A DNA stretch of 64,000 bases from an uncultured Pseudomonadota bacterium (GTDB lineage Bacteria > Pseudomonadota > Alphaproteobacteria > Rs-D84): NCBI GenBank assembly GCA_947306185.1, contig CAMZFU010000001.1:39821-103820 (forward strand), read 5' to 3'. This document shows, in pieces, positions 18,328-27,314 of the stretch. Within the stretch, counting starts at the first letter, position 1. Every line of letters begins with the position of its first letter. The position numbers and the translations under genes were made by a program. The notes below the pieces were generated by a model. It was not told the origin of the DNA and did not search any database. It saw only the letters and a list, made by a program, of their open reading frames with translations.

Positions 18328-20583
18328 TTAATGTTTATGTTCCATACTTTCCTTTGCCGCCAGCACCAACATATCACTAATTGTGTTACCTTGAAGTAAA
18401 TCTTCGACCTTCATATATTTACTTAATTCTTCTTTGGTATATGTCCGCTTTTTAAATGCTTGTTTTCTAAAGTTAATATACTCACGCTTCTTTTTGGTCG
18501 TTTTGGTAGAGTTATGATCTTCACAGAATCCAATTCCGACAATTATCAATTCTCCATCTGGTCCATTTGCAACGCCCCACACTATGCGCTTTTTATCGGT
18601 AGTTATGGAACTATCCACACTTTGGACAAGACATGCGCCACCGTCTCTTTTTACATTTGTGGATACAGTTCTAACACCATTCTTGATAATATGAATACGG
18701 GTTTGATCTTGCATTTTCGGGTCAATTGGATCAAGGTTGATTTCATTTATATCACGTAAAACATCATCTATTTTATGTTGTGAAGATGTTTCGATAGTTT
18801 TATATAAATCGTATGAAATATATTTTGTTATATTAATTGGTTGTTCCACTTTTTGCTTTTTAACTGGTTTAGGCGCTTTTTCTTGTTTTGTTGTTGTCTG
18901 ATTTTCTGCCAATTTACTTTTTATTAATTCCTCACGCTGTTCGTCTTCTTTTACAATTTTTAAAATTTCTTTGCACACAAGGTCTATTTGTGATGAATCG
19001 ATACACACCACTGGTGTTCCATCGGCAAGTTGCATCATTCTCTTTTCTATTCCGTTTCTACGTTGATTGGACAAAACACGCTGTATCAGACGTTTTAACG
19101 CATCGTCTGGTATCATCGCAAAATCACTTTTTCTTTCTTTGCGACAATATTTCATAATATCTTTGACACCCATATGTTTTCCCGGAACCTTATGTTCAAG
19201 TATTTGTTTTGCTGGTACCGGATTTTCTTCTTTTGATTTTTGTGGTTCGGGCTTTTTATCAACCGCCTTTTCAACCTTATCGCTTAATGCATCTGATAAT
19301 GTATTACCATTGGTATCAACAATATTTAAATCCTGGTAATTTTTGGTGTCCTTATATTTTTCTTTATATTTTGCAACAAGTTCTTTTGCGGCGGCAAGAT
19401 GTGGCGAACCCCTGCGAATTAATTTTGGTTCAACAATCAAAGTACGCAACCCCTTGCCCAGCGCACCTTTATTTAATATTTCTATCAACACGCTAAAATC
19501 CGTAATACTATACGCACAATTTATTGTCCGCGCATATGGCAGAACCGTATCTTTGGTTATATATTCTTTACCAAGATTTTGACAATTAAATGTTCCCTTT
19601 ATCATAAAAGGAAACGTTTTGTTATTTTTGGCACAGGTGAAATCACCATCAATAACTATGTGATTCATACAAGAAAAATCAAAATCGTTGTTTTGCAAAG
19701 TCTTGGCATCTAAACTATTGCTAATTATTATATAACAATCTGGACGTTCAGATAAAACATGTTTGCATCTTTGTGATAGTACCTTTAGACCGCATTCTTC
19801 GGGTACATCTATTTGTTTACCTTCTGTATCAACCGCAATAAAAGTTATTCTGGTTTCTGGGTTAATACCAACCTGTTTATATATGGAAGCCGAGATAACA
19901 TCTATGATGGATGAATCCACCCATTGTTCAAAATTCAATTCCATTGTTCCAGATTTGGTATTTTTTGTTACCACCATACCCTTTAATGCGCGTATTATCA
20001 CAGACAGTGTTATTCCATCAGGAAGTTTTTTTGGTAATTTTTTTAGAATATTTGTTTTATATTCATCAAATTCTTTCAATATGTTTAAATATTCCACCGC
20101 CCCAATTTCATCTGGAAAACCAAACTTCCACCAAACATCTATTTGGTGTTTTTTCAATTCGCGTAACGCGGACATATATTCCAATACGTTTGCCCCATCG
20201 GGAATACCAGTAGTACGTAAAATTTCTGTTTGATATTCCTTTAATTGCCCCAGTATATTCAATATATCATGTGCACTTGCTTGTTCTTGATATTTTGGGT
20301 CTATACGTTCCAATGCTATCATTTGGTGGTATTCTAATGCCTGTCCCAACAACGCCAATTTTAGACCAGAATCCCCATTCATACTTTTATAACAACTAAG
20401 CCTTTGCATAAGTTGTATCTGAAGAAGTTTAAATTCTGGATCCATCAATTGTTTTGTCGTCAAATGTTTCATTTCCAAAAATAACTGTACAGCTTCCTCG
20501 CTGGTTTCCATCGGATCACCTGCCAGCACGCGCCGTACATTACTTTTATAAATTTCAAACAAATCTTCTTTATTTGGCATCAT
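18328..20583 (-). CDS. Large protein of unknown function, paralogue of the 23951-25495 protein
   Basis: About 751 residues from ATG 20581-20583 (or 20578-20580). The longer frame to 20628 overlaps the -35 and -10, so those residues are not translated. The N-terminal 200 residues are helical. A beta-rich middle contains CMNHIVIDGDFTCAKN, EYITKDTVLPYARTINCAYS and GLRTLIVEPKLI, all repeated in similar form in the 514-residue protein at 23951. A linker rich in Lys/Pro/Glu leads to a second shared module (GVKDIMKYCR, then helical). The last 120 residues (KNGVRTVSTN to REYINFRKQAF) are unique to this one. No signal peptide. Function unknown. Confidence 0.7.
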   Translation of the reverse strand: MMPNKEDLFEIYKSNVRRVLAGDPMETSEEAVQLFLEMKHLTTKQLMDPEFKLLQIQLMQRLSCYKSMNGDSGLKLALLGQALEYHQMIALERIDPKYQEQASAHDILNILGQLKEYQTEILRTTGIPDGANVLEYMSALRELKKHQIDVWWKFGFPDEIGAVEYLNILKEFDEYKTNILKKLPKKLPDGITLSVIIRALKGMVVTKNTKSGTMELNFEQWVDSSIIDVISASIYKQVGINPETRITFIAVDTEGKQIDVPEECGLKVLSQRCKHVLSERPDCYIIISNSLDAKTLQNNDFDFSCMNHIVIDGDFTCAKNNKTFPFMIKGTFNCQNLGKEYITKDTVLPYARTINCAYSITDFSVLIEILNKGALGKGLRTLIVEPKLIRRGSPHLAAAKELVAKYKEKYKDTKNYQDLNIVDTNGNTLSDALSDKVEKAVDKKPEPQKSKEENPVPAKQILEHKVPGKHMGVKDIMKYCRKERKSDFAMIPDDALKRLIQRVLSNQRRNGIEKRMMQLADGTPVVCIDSSQIDLVCKEILKIVKEDEQREELIKSKLAENQTTTKQEKAPKPVKKQKVEQPINITKYISYDLYKTIETSSQHKIDDVLRDINEINLDPIDPKMQDQTRIHIIKNGVRTVSTNVKRDGGACLVQSVDSSITTDKKRIVWGVANGPDGELIIVGIGFCEDHNSTKTTKKKREYINFRKQAFKKRTYTKEELSKYMKVEDLLQGNTISDMLVLAAKESMEHKH

Positions 20584-20599
20584 ATACCCCAGCCCCATA

Positions 20600-20628
20600 A
20601 AAATAACACAAAAAACATAAAATGTCAA
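20600..20628 (-). promoter_or_regulatory. Promoter of the large paralogue gene
   Basis: Minus strand: -35 TTGACA (20623-20628), 17-base spacer, -10 TATTTT (20600-20605) preceded by TTTTGTGT. The transcript would start about 20593, only some 10 bases before ATG 20583. It closely resembles the promoter of its paralogue at 25526-25554. Confidence 0.7.
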
Positions 20629-20718
20629 TAAAATTGTTATACTTAACGTTTTTGATATTATACTTATAACAAATCATAAAAGAAATAATATTATAAAGAG
20701 ACTGGATTTAATTAGTAC

Positions 20719-20746
20719 AAAAGTGGCGATTTTTTCGCCACTTTCT
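20719..20746 (-). terminator. Terminator after the kinase-like gene
   Basis: AAAGTGGCGA and TCGCCACTTT form a 10-bp stem around an A/T loop, with a short T-rich tail on either strand. It lies 14 bases beyond the stop of the 20760-21560 gene. Confidence 0.7.
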
Positions 20747-20759
20747 TAATTAAACTATT

Positions 20760-21560
20760 TTATACAGACCGCCCACTTCTAATTTGTTCCATTGGGTTTA
20801 TTGGTGATTTTTTTTCTAAACCTGTTGGTGTTTCGTCAAGTTTCTTTGTTAAAAATTCAATAACAGAATAAATTTGTGTTTTATTCAAAGAATTATTAAG
20901 TCGCCTAGATGATATAACCTCTGTGATTTCTTTAATTTCAAGTCCCCTTTGCATAAAACAAAGTGCGACTTTTTTGATAATCTGAATAATATATTCTGCT
21001 AATTTTTCCGAAGATAACTTTCTTAAATAATCAGTTAAAATTCCGCAAGTATATAAAAAATAAACTTTTAATGGTTCATTTTTACTTTCTTTCACGTTTA
21101 AATCTATGAAACTGATACCTTCTTCGGAATAAAAGAAATTTGTTGTTTTTGAAGGGTCAATTATTAATCCCGCGTTTTCAATGGCCAACCAATCAGATAC
21201 AAACCTATCTATTTTTTTGATATCCATATTGGCAATATCGCGTAATCTTTTTTCATACTCTTCTTCGGACATTTCACTATTATATATTTCGGTACCTTTC
21301 GCACGTGGTTGCAAAATATATCCACGTGCATACCCAAGTTCATTCGGCGGATAAACAATTTTATATTCCAATGTTGGAACAACGGCGATACCTTTATCTT
21401 TCAATACGTTCGTAATCAAAATTACTTTTTTTATTTCGTCTTCCTTAAATCCACCGGCCAATAAAACATAATCATCAAAGACACGAACTTTTTTATTTCC
21501 ACCCTTTTTTAATGGGGTATCATTTTTGAAACGTAATTCTATAAATTTATCTATCAGCAT
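20760..21560 (-). CDS. Protein-kinase-like fold protein, 266 aa
   Basis: The protein has a kinase-like order of elements: a small lobe (GGNKKVRVFDDYVLLAGG near 20), a hinge-like segment (YARGYILQPRAKGTEIY near 78), a catalytic-loop-like LIIDPSKTTNFFY near 133 (Asp plus downstream Asn) and FIDLNV near 153 as a DFG equivalent. A helical C-terminus follows. This pattern fits the aminoglycoside phosphotransferase/HipA-like kinase superfamily loosely. The substrate is unknown. It has its own extended -10 (TGTGATATAGT) at about 21581-21591. The assignment is by motif order only. Confidence 0.5.
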   Translation of the reverse strand: MLIDKFIELRFKNDTPLKKGGNKKVRVFDDYVLLAGGFKEDEIKKVILITNVLKDKGIAVVPTLEYKIVYPPNELGYARGYILQPRAKGTEIYNSEMSEEEYEKRLRDIANMDIKKIDRFVSDWLAIENAGLIIDPSKTTNFFYSEEGISFIDLNVKESKNEPLKVYFLYTCGILTDYLRKLSSEKLAEYIIQIIKKVALCFMQRGLEIKEITEVISSRRLNNSLNKTQIYSVIEFLTKKLDETPTGLEKKSPINPMEQIRSGRSV

Positions 21561-21580
21561 ATTATTCCCCTTTTAAGTAT

Positions 21581-21591
21581 ACTATATCACA
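21581..21591 (-). promoter_or_regulatory. Extended -10 promoter element of the kinase-like gene
   Basis: Minus strand TGTGATATAGT, with TATAGT at 21581-21586. It is followed by an AAAAGGGGAAT ribosome site and the ATG at 21560. No clear -35. Confidence 0.5.
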
Positions 21592-21731
21592 AATATACTA
21601 GATTGATATTAATAAAATGCTATTTGTTAAGATTCAATACCCCCATATAAATAACTTGTTTTTGCGCGTTTTTTTACCTAAAATTATATCATCTAGAAAC
21701 CAGTATAAAAGACAAACAAAAAGGTCAAAAA

Positions 21732-22733
21732 ATGATTCTAGTAACAGGTGCCACAGGATTTATTGCTTCACATACAATCGTTGAATTACAAAATAATGGT
21801 TTTGATATTGTTGGTATAGATAATTTATGTAATTCATCGGTTAGTGTTTTGGATAACATCCAAAAAATTACAGGTAAAAAAATAGAATTTTCCAATATCG
21901 ATATTCGCGATAAGGATGCATTAAAAAATTTCCTATCTGGATATAAAATTGATACTTGTATTCATTTTGCCGGATTAAAAGCGGTTGGCGAATCTGTGGC
22001 CAAGCCTGTTGAATATTATGATAATAACATTTCTGGAACAATATCTTTGTTGAAAGTTTTGAATGAAATAGGATGCAAAAATATTATTTTTTCGTCCAGT
22101 GCGACTGTTTATGGAATACCTGCATTTGTGCCGATTACCGAAGAATGCCCAAAAGGAATATGTACAAATCCATATGGTTGGACTAAACACATGATAGAAC
22201 AAATTTTGGTGGACACGCAAAAAGCAAACCCAGACATGAATATTGTTATTTTACGTTATTTTAATCCGGTCGGTGCGCATCCATCTGGTCTGATTGGTGA
22301 AAATCCAAATGGTATTCCAAATAATTTGATGCCTTATATTACCCAAGTTGCGTGCGGAAAACGTGAAAAATTGTTTGTGTATGGCAATGATTACGATACA
22401 CCCGATGGCACAGGTGTCAGAGATTATATCCATGTGGTTGATTTGGCGCGTGGGCATGTGTGTGCAATGTCCGCAATTGATAAAAAGTGTGGATTAGAAA
22501 TATTTAATCTGGGGACGGGACATGGATATTCTGTACTGGATGTAATTAACACTTTCGAGAAAGTAAATAATATAAAAATCCCGTATGAAATTACGGCACG
22601 TAGACCGGGCGATATTGCAATGTGCTATGCCAATCCAGAAAAAGCGAAACGCGTATTAGGATGGGTTGCGGAACATTCTTTGGATGACATGTGTCGTGAT
22701 TCTTGGAATTACCAAAATAATTTGAATGTTTAA
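21732..22733 (+). CDS. galE: UDP-glucose 4-epimerase
   Basis: GalE interconverts UDP-glucose and UDP-galactose with bound NAD, supplying sugars for envelope glycans. The 333 residues show the NAD-binding GATGFIASH near 6, DIRDKDAL near 58, HFAGLKAVGES near 79, the Ser of SSSATVYG near 121, the catalytic NPYGWTKHMIEQ near 146 (Tyr and Lys), and RYFNPVGAHPSGLIGE near 173. The AAAAAGGTCAAAAA ribosome site supports this ATG. Single gene, with no sugar operon around it. Confidence 0.95.
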   Translation: MILVTGATGFIASHTIVELQNNGFDIVGIDNLCNSSVSVLDNIQKITGKKIEFSNIDIRDKDALKNFLSGYKIDTCIHFAGLKAVGESVAKPVEYYDNNISGTISLLKVLNEIGCKNIIFSSSATVYGIPAFVPITEECPKGICTNPYGWTKHMIEQILVDTQKANPDMNIVILRYFNPVGAHPSGLIGENPNGIPNNLMPYITQVACGKREKLFVYGNDYDTPDGTGVRDYIHVVDLARGHVCAMSAIDKKCGLEIFNLGTGHGYSVLDVINTFEKVNNIKIPYEITARRPGDIAMCYANPEKAKRVLGWVAEHSLDDMCRDSWNYQNNLNV

Positions 22734-22809
22734 TTTGCCCCAAATTGTGTGCGGTTCTCGAACCGAGTTGGTTGAAATAGGGCGGGAGATTGATAGGATG
22801 AGACATAAG

Positions 22810-23121
22810 TTATTTTTCTAAATCTTGCATAATGTCTGTATAATACAATACCTGTTTACTATGTTGTTTTGCATATTCAATCTCTAAACGCGTAGAATCA
22901 CCAATATAATTATTTACATTTACAACCAATATCGCATCAGAAATTTCTATTTTTTTTAAATGTGCGTTTTTTAATTTTTGTATTTGTTCCATGGTATAAT
23001 TTTCTGTATCTGAATTTGGAAATATAGGTGTTATTACACAATGCCCCAGAAAAGTCATTTTTTCTGCGATACTTATCATCTCTTGTTTATATTTCAAACT
23101 ACCGCATATTGTTATTATCAT
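22810..23121 (-). CDS. Small Rossmann-like protein, nucleoside deoxyribosyltransferase/DUF4406-like
   Basis: About 103 residues from ATG 23119-23121. The frame runs further up to 23238 but that part overlaps the ASCH gene. It begins MIITICGSLKYKQEM and has SDAILVVNVNNYIGDSTRLE near 67, the arrangement of the 2-deoxyribosyltransferase-like superfamily (GS near the N-terminus, then DxxLVVN and an Ile-Gly-Asp turn). The start overlaps the stop of the ASCH gene by 4 bases, so the two are translationally coupled. The substrate is unknown. Nucleotide salvage or sanitation is plausible. Confidence 0.65.
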   Translation of the reverse strand: MIITICGSLKYKQEMISIAEKMTFLGHCVITPIFPNSDTENYTMEQIQKLKNAHLKKIEISDAILVVNVNNYIGDSTRLEIEYAKQHSKQVLYYTDIMQDLEK

Positions 23122-23516
23122 TTTATGTCTTTTTCTGCTAAATCTATATTCCAAAGCATTTGATATCCACGTGCCGGAATTGGTTCTTTTAGAATTTTTA
23201 ATACTTTTAATTTCCAAGCATAACGTCCAGGTGTCCAAATTCCAAAATCTTTTTCAGTGATTGGTTGGCGTTTGATAATTTCATCAGTCATTTCAATACA
23301 ATCTTGTAATTCACAAATGACAATTATTTTACCGTATTCCAGATTAGTTATATTATAACGCTTTGCTAGTTTTTTTAATTCTGGTGATAACTTTTTAACA
23401 GATGTGTGAATAGCCAAAGGCCCACGGTATGATGTTGCCCAAGACCGTGTTTCATATTTTTTTAATCCAAGTATTATTGCGGTTGCATAAGGTTGGTATA
23501 AAGTAAATGCTTTCAT
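23118..23516 (-). CDS. ASCH-domain protein
   Basis: The 132-residue protein starts MKAFTLYQPYATAIILGLKK and continues with YETRSWATSYRGPLAIHTS, the classic ASCH fold signature, and ends in a beta segment. ASCH proteins have a PUA-like RNA-binding fold. Some act as amidohydrolases on modified cytidine nucleosides, others bind RNA. It is paired with a deoxyribosyltransferase-like protein, which hints at nucleoside handling. An extended -10 (TGTGATATAAT) lies at 23525-23535, a few bases upstream, so the transcript is nearly leaderless. Confidence 0.85.
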   Translation of the reverse strand: MKAFTLYQPYATAIILGLKKYETRSWATSYRGPLAIHTSVKKLSPELKKLAKRYNITNLEYGKIIVICELQDCIEMTDEIIKRQPITEKDFGIWTPGRYAWKLKVLKILKEPIPARGYQMLWNIDLAEKDIK

Positions 23517-23524
23517 AATTTATT

Positions 23525-23535
23525 ATTATATCACA
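23525..23535 (-). promoter_or_regulatory. Extended -10 promoter of the ASCH gene
   Basis: Minus strand TGTGATATAAT with TATAAT at 23525-23530, only 9 bases from the ATG at 23516. Transcription would start at or next to the start codon. Confidence 0.55.
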
Positions 23536-23607
23536 AATAGTTCAAAAGTAACAAAAAACCGCCATTTTTTTAAATTACACTTTCGAACTTTTTGTAGGTA
23601 TTGGGAA

Positions 23608-23640
23608 ACAAATAAAAACTTGCCCCGGTGGGCAAGTTTT
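23608..23640 (-). terminator. Strong terminator after the structured RNA
   Basis: Perfect 11-bp stem (23615-23625 with 23630-23640) around CGGT. On the minus strand it is followed by TTTTTATTTG. It would end the transcript of the RNA candidate at 23649-23764. Confidence 0.9.
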
Positions 23641-23648
23641 GAAACTCT

Positions 23649-23764
23649 GGTTGCGGGGGATGATTTCGCTCGCGCGGCAACTGCGGATTTTTGCCTTTGG
23701 CAAACCGGCGTGTTTCCACCCGCCTAATCCTTGTGGTGAACCACCTTACCCCGGTGATTCAACC
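23649..23764 (-). ncRNA. Structured RNA candidate with a tRNA-fMet-like 3' end
   Basis: No open reading frame fits this 116-base unit, which lies between two terminators. Read on the minus strand the ends pair (GGTTG/CAACC, CGGGG/CCCCG). Inside are GTGG-TTCA-CCAC (23733-23744), GGATT/AATCC (23726-23730 with 23685-23689) enclosing GGCG/CGCC and TTTGCC/GGCAAA hairpins, and a CGC-GCGA-GCG stem with a GNRA loop (23667-23676). Its 3' end repeats 16 bases of the neighbouring tRNA-fMet end (CATCCCCCGCAACCAG). A possible -10 TATGAT lies at 23765-23770. It matches no RNA family I can recall. It could be a tRNA relic or a new small RNA. Confidence 0.55.
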
Positions 23765-23777
23765 ATCATAACTATTA

Positions 23778-23809
23778 AAATAAAAATGTGACCGTATTGG
23801 CCACATTTT
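23778..23809 (-). terminator. Terminator after tRNA-fMet
   Basis: AAAATGTGACC (23783-23793) pairs with GGCCACATTTT (23799-23809) with one mismatch. On the minus strand a TTTTTATTTTA tail follows. It separates the tRNA from the structured RNA. Confidence 0.75.
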
Positions 23810-23818
23810 CATTTTAAC

Positions 23819-23895
<77 letters not shown>

Positions 23896-23950
23896 ATAAA
23901 CGGCACTAATTATAAATCATATTTTTTTGTTGTCAAACGAAATATGAATT

Positions 23951-25495
23951 TTAGTGCGCAGAACGCGACATATCTGCCATTTTTTGTAATGCTAAATTAC
24001 TGCTGCTAGATAAAAATGACAAGACAATAACGCTGCTATCTGAATTACCGTCATCTGTTTTAGGTTTACGTTCTTCAATAACTTTATCCAAATTTTCGAT
24101 AAAGGTATTAAAATCAGAAAAATTGATACTATCTACAAGGTTACCTTCTTTATCCAAAACTTTTTTCTTGGTAAGGTTTGTATATTTCAAGGCCTCCTTG
24201 ATAAAATTTCTTAATTCTCTATCTGAAAATTTATCTGCACCATATTTGTCCTGAACTGAACGAACATACATTATCAAATCTTTAACTGTTAAATCTGTAC
24301 CCAATATTTTAGATTCAGCATCTATTCTGGTTGTTTTTCTTTCAACTGGTTTAACAGTTTGTTCTTCTTGGACCGGTATTTTCTTGATGTCAATATCATT
24401 AGATATTTCTATAAGTTTATTCAACAAAATATTACCCTTGGTATCAACAACAATAACACCTTGGTACAGCTCTACGAACTTTAATACATCGGCAAGATTT
24501 TTGCAGATATATTCTTTTTTAAGAAATCCTGGTTCAACAACCAACGTTTTTAACCCCGCTGGTAATGTACCAACCATGTCGCCTTTTTCATCTGTGGTAA
24601 AGAACACATCAAAACCACTGATACTATAGGAGCAATCTATTTTTTCTGCTACCGGAAATACAGTATCTTTTGTAATATAACTTGGTTCACCTTTTTCTGC
24701 GTCACCCTTACCCAAACCCACAAAGTAAACTGTACCTTGTACTTTTTTCGGTAATGTCTTGCCATACTTTGATGCATAGAAATCACCACCAACGATAATA
24801 CGACCAATGAACGCATCATCTAATTCCGATTTTTTATCAATACATTTTCTTAGGTCAAGATTACCTTTGATACGTACAATTTTACCGGGGTAATCGGCCA
24901 AAATATTTTTGCATGCAACAGCAATATTTCCGGAAACAAAGCCGTTCATTATAAATTTTTCGTCTTCATCCAACAATTCAACTTCTGTTGCTTTACCAGA
25001 TTTACCAACTTCTTGTTTATGTATAATGCTGCTAAGGTATTCTTTCGCATTTTCTGGTACAAAATCAGGGTATTTAACAATCACTTCTACACCTTGACCG
25101 TTTTGTGCCCTACTATACTGAACACCACGCAGTGCAAGCAATAAGCCTATTCTATTTATACCTTTTGGGGCCTCACCTATAAATATCGCTTCTTCCACTG
25201 TCACCTTTAAATACATCAATGATTTGATTTCCTTCGGTGAAAATTTGTAATGCTTCATAACCATTTCTGGTGTTAAATTTGGTTCCTTTTTCTGTGGTAT
25301 ACTTAAATCAGAACCCTTGCCAAAACGTTTTTCAAAATCATCTGCGTCTAACAAAAACACGTTTTTTGGATCCAAAACACCACCTGGCAAACCAACAGAA
25401 TTTAATAACGCATTTTTTGCTTGGTCATCAACATCAATTGGTGTAACCCCCATCATCTTAAGAAAATCTAATAAAATATCTAATGAATCGTCCAT
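23951..25495 (-). CDS. Protein of unknown function, paralogue of the 18328-20583 protein
   Basis: 514 residues starting MDDSLDILLDFLKMMGVTPI. The middle is beta-rich with RIIVGGDFYASKYGKTLP near 222, SYITKDTVFPVAEKIDCSYS near 272 and GLKTLVVEPGFLKK near 312, then VDTKGNILLNKL. A Pro/Glu/Lys linker follows, then DLTVKDLIMYVR near 400 and a helical end. All of these have counterparts in order in the larger paralogue 3.4 kb away. No signal peptide, membrane segment or catalytic motif is seen. The beta repeats may form a solenoid. The ribosome site AAGAGG precedes the ATG. Function unknown. Confidence 0.75.
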   Translation of the reverse strand: MDDSLDILLDFLKMMGVTPIDVDDQAKNALLNSVGLPGGVLDPKNVFLLDADDFEKRFGKGSDLSIPQKKEPNLTPEMVMKHYKFSPKEIKSLMYLKVTVEEAIFIGEAPKGINRIGLLLALRGVQYSRAQNGQGVEVIVKYPDFVPENAKEYLSSIIHKQEVGKSGKATEVELLDEDEKFIMNGFVSGNIAVACKNILADYPGKIVRIKGNLDLRKCIDKKSELDDAFIGRIIVGGDFYASKYGKTLPKKVQGTVYFVGLGKGDAEKGEPSYITKDTVFPVAEKIDCSYSISGFDVFFTTDEKGDMVGTLPAGLKTLVVEPGFLKKEYICKNLADVLKFVELYQGVIVVDTKGNILLNKLIEISNDIDIKKIPVQEEQTVKPVERKTTRIDAESKILGTDLTVKDLIMYVRSVQDKYGADKFSDRELRNFIKEALKYTNLTKKKVLDKEGNLVDSINFSDFNTFIENLDKVIEERKPKTDDGNSDSSVIVLSFLSSSSNLALQKMADMSRSAH

Positions 25496-25525
25496 TTGTA
25501 TACCTCTTGTTTACCTTCTGCAGAA

Positions 25526-25554
25526 AACATAACACAAAAATATACATTGTCAAG
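25526..25554 (-). promoter_or_regulatory. Promoter of the 514-residue paralogue
   Basis: Minus strand -35 TTGACA (25549-25554), 17-base spacer ending in TTTTGTGT, -10 TATGTT (25526-25531). The leader is about 24 bases with AAGAGG before the ATG. It is nearly the same as the promoter at 20600-20628. Confidence 0.75.
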
Positions 25555-25615
25555 TTTTTTATTCTTTAATTTTTTTATGTTTTTTTGTAGAATGCTCACC
25601 AAGAGAGAATTATCA

Positions 25616-25972
25616 GTGAAATACCTATTTCAATTTATGATTATTGTGTGTTTCGTCTTTTTGGGCGAACTGTGCGAATTTCTGATTCCACTGCCTATCG
25701 CGGGCAGTATTTACGGCCTTTTATTACTTTTTATCGCACTTTGTACACATATCATAAAACTTGAATGGGTGGCTGATGTGGCCGATTGGTTTCACAGTAT
25801 AATGGCACTATTCTTTGTTGCACCGGCGGTCGCAATCATCGATATTTGGCCGGAAATATCCGGAATTTGGTATTATTTGGTACTTTTGCTGGTTGTGGCA
25901 TATTTTGTAACAATGGTTATTACCGGAAAAACAGCGGATTTTTTTCTTGAACGCGGGAAAAATAAAAAATGA
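25616..25972 (+). CDS. lrgA: CidA/LrgA-family holin-like protein
   Basis: About 118 residues from GTG 25616-25618, preceded by AAGAGAGAATTATCA. The reading frame extends upstream to 25496 but that part overlaps the divergent promoter and does not fit the family length. Four membrane segments are visible, with FLGELCEFLIPLPIAGSIYG near 15, the conserved LrgA motif, and MALFFVAPAVAIID near 62. LrgA/CidA act with LrgB/CidB in murein hydrolase export control or, in other bacteria, in pyruvate/glycolate movement. The stop overlaps the start of lrgB by 4 bases. Confidence 0.88.
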   Translation: MKYLFQFMIIVCFVFLGELCEFLIPLPIAGSIYGLLLLFIALCTHIIKLEWVADVADWFHSIMALFFVAPAVAIIDIWPEISGIWYYLVLLLVVAYFVTMVITGKTADFFLERGKNKK

Positions 25973-26667
25973 TGGAATTATTTACAAATTCGACATATTT
26001 TGGGGCGGCCATAACAATTGCGGCATTTATCCTTGCCAGCATAATAAACAAGAAATGGCCGAATCCGTTCTCTACCCCACTATTTTTGTCGACTATAACT
26101 GTTGCATTGATTTTAGTTTTACTAAAAGTTCCATATGATAATTACAATCAAAGTGCAAAATATCTAACATACTTTTTGATGCCTGTAACTGTGTGTTTTG
26201 CGGTTCCAATGTACCGTCAATTACCATTATTAAAGAAACATATTTGGACAATATTGTTCGCTATGCTTGTTGGTGTAATCGCTTCGGTTGTATCGGTATG
26301 CTTGGTTGTCGCACTTATTGGTTTAACAGATATTATTGCGCGTTCATTGGTTTCAATATCTGTAACAACTGCATTGGCAATTGGTATAACAAGAAAATTG
26401 GGTGGTATGGTTTCATTGACAGTATCCGCAGTTATTATAACAGGAATACTTGGTGCATCAGTTAGCGATAAATTATGTAAATGGATTAAATTAAAAAACC
26501 CTATTTCACGTGGTTTAGCAATTGGCAATGCATCGCACGCCGCCGGTACGGTCAAAGCAATGGAAATGGGACATATTGAAGGTTCGTTTAGCAGTTTAGC
26601 AATTGTTATATCTGGCCTGATGACCGCGGCATTGGCCCCAATTGCAATATGGTTTTATTTCGGATAG
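25969..26667 (+). CDS. lrgB: LrgB/CidB-family membrane protein
   Basis: The 232-residue protein is mostly membrane helices. It carries the family motifs YLTYFLMPVTVCFAVPMYRQ near 62, RSLVSISVTTALAIGI near 124 and GLAIGNASHAAGTVKAME near 182, the conserved GxxSHAxGT segment. It works with LrgA as a two-component membrane system that is either antiholin-like or a small organic acid transporter. The ATGA overlap with lrgA shows translational coupling. No terminator with a T run follows, only a weak GCGG/CCGC hairpin near 26672-26688. Confidence 0.9.
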   Translation: MMELFTNSTYFGAAITIAAFILASIINKKWPNPFSTPLFLSTITVALILVLLKVPYDNYNQSAKYLTYFLMPVTVCFAVPMYRQLPLLKKHIWTILFAMLVGVIASVVSVCLVVALIGLTDIIARSLVSISVTTALAIGITRKLGGMVSLTVSAVIITGILGASVSDKLCKWIKLKNPISRGLAIGNASHAAGTVKAMEMGHIEGSFSSLAIVISGLMTAALAPIAIWFYFG

Positions 26668-26701
26668 ACGCTGTATGCGGTATAATCCGCCATATACACG
26701 A

Positions 26702-27313
26702 TTAAAAGCATTCTTTTAATTCACTGTTATCTTCGTTTTGATCAACACGTTTATTACGTATTTCTTGGGCTGCATTAATTTTTTGTTTTATTAAAACAAC
26801 ATCTGGATGTGATTGAATTTTATAATTCATATTTTCTATGACTGCCTCGATATCTTGGCGCGAATTAACAAAAACCGGCATCACAGAATTCGCCGCATTA
26901 AATACAGAATCTTTGATATCAGATTTCATATCATTTATAACCGATAAATATGCATCAATATGTTTCTTTTCGTGATTAAGAATCGCATTATATGAACATG
27001 TTCCACGTATATGCGATTTATCAACTTTTACCAAGAAATCATTATATCCAACATCCGCATCAAGTTTTTTTAGAACAACACAATAACCACCATCTTGGAC
27101 AATAATATCTACGATTAAATCAAAATCTTGCACCAATGTTGCAAGCACATTTCCATGTAATTTATCCATCGGTTCGTCTGGTTGAACAACACGTCTTTCA
27201 TAATCTGGATTTGATATTTTTATTTTTGGAATTAATTTATATTTAACACAATCATTTCCATATGCAATTCCATACAAACAAGATAAACATAAAATGCATA
27301 TTTTTTTCAACAT
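26702..27313 (-). CDS. Secreted protein with an HEKKH motif, 203 aa
   Basis: A signal peptide (MLKKICILCLSCLYGIAYG) leads to a periplasmic or secreted domain of about 184 residues. NAILNHEKKHIDAYLSVI near 108 is an HExxH-type zincin motif, resembling small secreted metallopeptidase-like families (for example DUF922), though the third ligand is not obvious. Cys residues at the start, middle and end suggest disulfides. It directly follows virB4 (1 base), so it may be part of the same operon and serve as a cell-wall or envelope factor for that machine. Inference only. Confidence 0.6.
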   Translation of the reverse strand: MLKKICILCLSCLYGIAYGNDCVKYKLIPKIKISNPDYERRVVQPDEPMDKLHGNVLATLVQDFDLIVDIIVQDGGYCVVLKKLDADVGYNDFLVKVDKSHIRGTCSYNAILNHEKKHIDAYLSVINDMKSDIKDSVFNAANSVMPVFVNSRQDIEAVIENMNYKIQSHPDVVLIKQKINAAQEIRNKRVDQNEDNSELKECF

Positions 27314-27314
27314 A

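Noticed and set aside
20584..20628. N-terminal extension of the large paralogue
   Set aside because: The -35 and -10 of its promoter lie in this stretch, so it cannot be translated from that transcript.
22734..22809. Terminator after galE
   Set aside because: CGGTTCTCGAACCG can fold, but no T run follows.
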